Shown piece by piece: positions 14,279 to 15,583 of a DNA stretch of 15,583 nt. Where the stretch lies: positions 3,132 to 18,714 of the forward strand of contig DEKU01000032.1 in assembly GCA_002354035.1 (NCBI GenBank), in the 5' to 3' direction. The stretch comes from Bacteroidales bacterium UBA2714. GTDB lineage: Bacteria > Bacteroidota > Bacteroidia > Bacteroidales > P3. Every line of letters starts with the position of its first letter. Position 1 is the first letter of the stretch. The notes beneath the pieces are model-generated. The model was given only the letters and a program-made list of their open reading frames with translations. It did not search any database and was not told where the DNA came from. The position numbers and the translations under genes were made by a program.

Positions 14279-15130
14279 ATGAAAAAACACCTTCCACTCT
14301 TACTATTCCTATTAATGATATTCGCTTTGTCCTCTTGCCAACGCGGAGTGAAAGAGACCTGCGGCGAGCTCACTTGGGACACAATTACTCATATCTCCAA
14401 ACAGGAAGACTTCACCATCCCGGGAATCTCATACGAAATAAGCGTCGTGCTGCCCAAAGACAGCCTCTGCCCTGCCTTTAGTGCTATTAGGCAGCAACTG
14501 CTGAGTCGCCTCTTCGGCACCTCTATCGCATGGGAGCCCGACAGCCTCGAACTTGACCTCACCAATGCCCACAAATGCCTTGCCACCTATCTGAAAGCCA
14601 ACCAAAAAGCCCTAGACGAGGCCGCCGCTGACCATGCGCCCAACGGCATCGACGAGACCCAAATGGCTACCGCTAGCCTGTTTTGGTCAAACAATATAGA
14701 ACTCAAGCCCGTCTTGACAGGCGACACGCTCATCACCTTCGAACTCAACCACTACAACTATATTGGCGGCGCGCACGGCATATATGGCACCTATTTTCTC
14801 ACTTTCAACGCCCAAACTGGCGAGCAACTGCACGACAAAGACATTTTCGCCCCAGGCAACGAAAAAGCCCTAGACGACCTGTTGCAGACGGCACTCATGC
14901 ACTACTGCGAGCACAACGAAGAGGCGGTACTGAGCACCAACGACTTTGAAACGCAATACCTGCACACCAACGACAACTTCCGCCTAACCCCCGACTCCAT
15001 CTACTACACCTTCAACGTCTACGAAATTGCCTCCTATCCCGTGGGAAGCCACACCTTCGGTTTCTCGGCCCTCGAAGCCAAACCCTACCTCAACCCGAAA
15101 AGCATTGTCTATCAATATTGGAAATTGTAA
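14279..15130 (+). CDS. DUF3298 (RsiV-like) domain lipoprotein
   Basis: The 283-residue protein has a lipoprotein signal (hydrophobic LPLLLFLLMIFA, lipobox LSSC, Cys20). An N-terminal DUF4163-like half follows, with a C-terminal DUF3298 half. The hallmark is N157-H-Y-N-Y-I-G-G-A-H-G167, followed by TFNAQTGEQLHDKDIF and DSIYYTFNVYEIASYPVG. The domain occurs in envelope proteins and in the anti-sigma factor RsiV, where it binds lysozyme. There is no transmembrane anti-sigma part here, so a periplasmic or surface ligand-binding role is plausible (inference). It sits in the operon between the propeller protein and the nitroreductase. Confidence 0.85.
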   Translation: MKKHLPLLLFLLMIFALSSCQRGVKETCGELTWDTITHISKQEDFTIPGISYEISVVLPKDSLCPAFSAIRQQLLSRLFGTSIAWEPDSLELDLTNAHKCLATYLKANQKALDEAAADHAPNGIDETQMATASLFWSNNIELKPVLTGDTLITFELNHYNYIGGAHGIYGTYFLTFNAQTGEQLHDKDIFAPGNEKALDDLLQTALMHYCEHNEEAVLSTNDFETQYLHTNDNFRLTPDSIYYTFNVYEIASYPVGSHTFGFSALEAKPYLNPKSIVYQYWKL

Positions 15131-15145
15131 CAAAACCTCTTAGCT

Positions 15146-15583
15146 ATGTCAAATCAAGTTATAGAAACCATCCAGCATCGACGCAGCTGTCGCACCTTCG
15201 ACCCCGACCGCATGCCCTCCGACGAAATCCTTCGGCAGATAGCCGAGGCCGGCACATGGGCACCCACCAGCATGGGCATGCAAAACCCCATTATCCTCGT
15301 CGTCACAAACAAAACCTTGCGCGACCGCATAGCCCGTGCCAACGCCTCCATTATGGGCAAAGGTGAAGACTTCGACCCATTCTACGGCGCCCCCTGCATG
15401 ATGGTAGTGCTAGTGAAAGAGAGTCCCAATGCCGCCTACGACGGCCCCATCGTGATGCAGACCCTGATGCTAGCAGCCGAATCGCTAGGGGTCAACAGCT
15501 GCTGGATCCATCGCGCCAAAGAAGAATTCGAGACCGATGAATTCAAGCAAATTCTCCGCGACCTCGGCATCGAAGGCAACTAC
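15146..15583 (+). CDS. Nitroreductase-family flavoprotein, 3' end outside window
   Basis: An ATG at 15146, 15 bases after the previous stop, opens a frame that stays open for all 146 codons to the window edge. It starts MSNQVIETIQHRRSCRTFDP, the RRSxRxF-type FMN-phosphate-binding start of the nitroreductase family. The APTSMGMQNP segment follows (substrate/flavin pocket), then the second half with VMQTLMLAAESLGVNSCWIH. These dimeric FMN enzymes use NAD(P)H to reduce nitro compounds, quinones or related substrates; the true substrate is unknown. About 20-40 residues are probably missing. Close spacing suggests it belongs to the same operon, although its function is unlike the envelope genes before it. 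Confidence 0.9.
   Translation, partial: MSNQVIETIQHRRSCRTFDPDRMPSDEILRQIAEAGTWAPTSMGMQNPIILVVTNKTLRDRIARANASIMGKGEDFDPFYGAPCMMVVLVKESPNAAYDGPIVMQTLMLAAESLGVNSCWIHRAKEEFETDEFKQILRDLGIEGNY

Overview
The window is a chromosomal segment of a GC-rich member of the Bacteroidales. The evidence is TAnnTTTG-type -7 boxes with TTTG-like -33 boxes, a general lack of Shine-Dalgarno sequences, a BspA-like leucine-rich-repeat protein with a type IX secretion (T9SS) sorting domain, and a BtuB/BtuG B12-uptake pair behind a cobalamin riboswitch. The family or genus cannot be fixed from the sequence alone.

Left part (1-7524), nearly all on the minus strand. A tRNA operon reads leftward from a good promoter at 576-606: Gly(GCC), Leu(UAA), Lys(CUU), Pro(CGG), then the 5' end of a fifth tRNA cut by the window edge. 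To its right lie mutS (mismatch repair) and, upstream of mutS on the same strand, an HxlR-family regulator that may be co-transcribed with it. Then comes a 690-bp stretch without an intact gene, holding a probable transposase relic. Next is the secreted BspA-like protein, with a promoter carrying a perfect 10-bp inverted repeat. An AT-rich island (about 6500-7125) follows, with a 48-residue lipoprotein and an unrecognised small ORF that may have lost its N-terminus. A GC-rich spacer with hairpins closes this part.

Middle (7525-11584). A cupin gene (minus) and a B12-uptake operon (plus) diverge from a shared 470-bp intergenic region. That region holds a promoter for each direction, an 8-bp inverted repeat that looks like an operator, and a complete cobalamin riboswitch. 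The operon encodes BtuB (TonB-dependent outer-membrane corrinoid transporter) and BtuG (surface beta-propeller lipoprotein that captures B12 and lids BtuB). B12-bound riboswitch should shut both off.

Right part (11585-15583), plus strand. A strong promoter overlapped by a 14-bp perfect inverted repeat drives what looks like one operon: two tandem paralogous outer-membrane beta-barrels, an exported propeller-like protein whose natural start codon appears to be AUC rather than AUG, a DUF3298-type lipoprotein, and a nitroreductase that runs off the window. Gaps between these genes are only 11-23 bases. The function of this envelope cluster is not known to me; it is the best candidate here for something undescribed.
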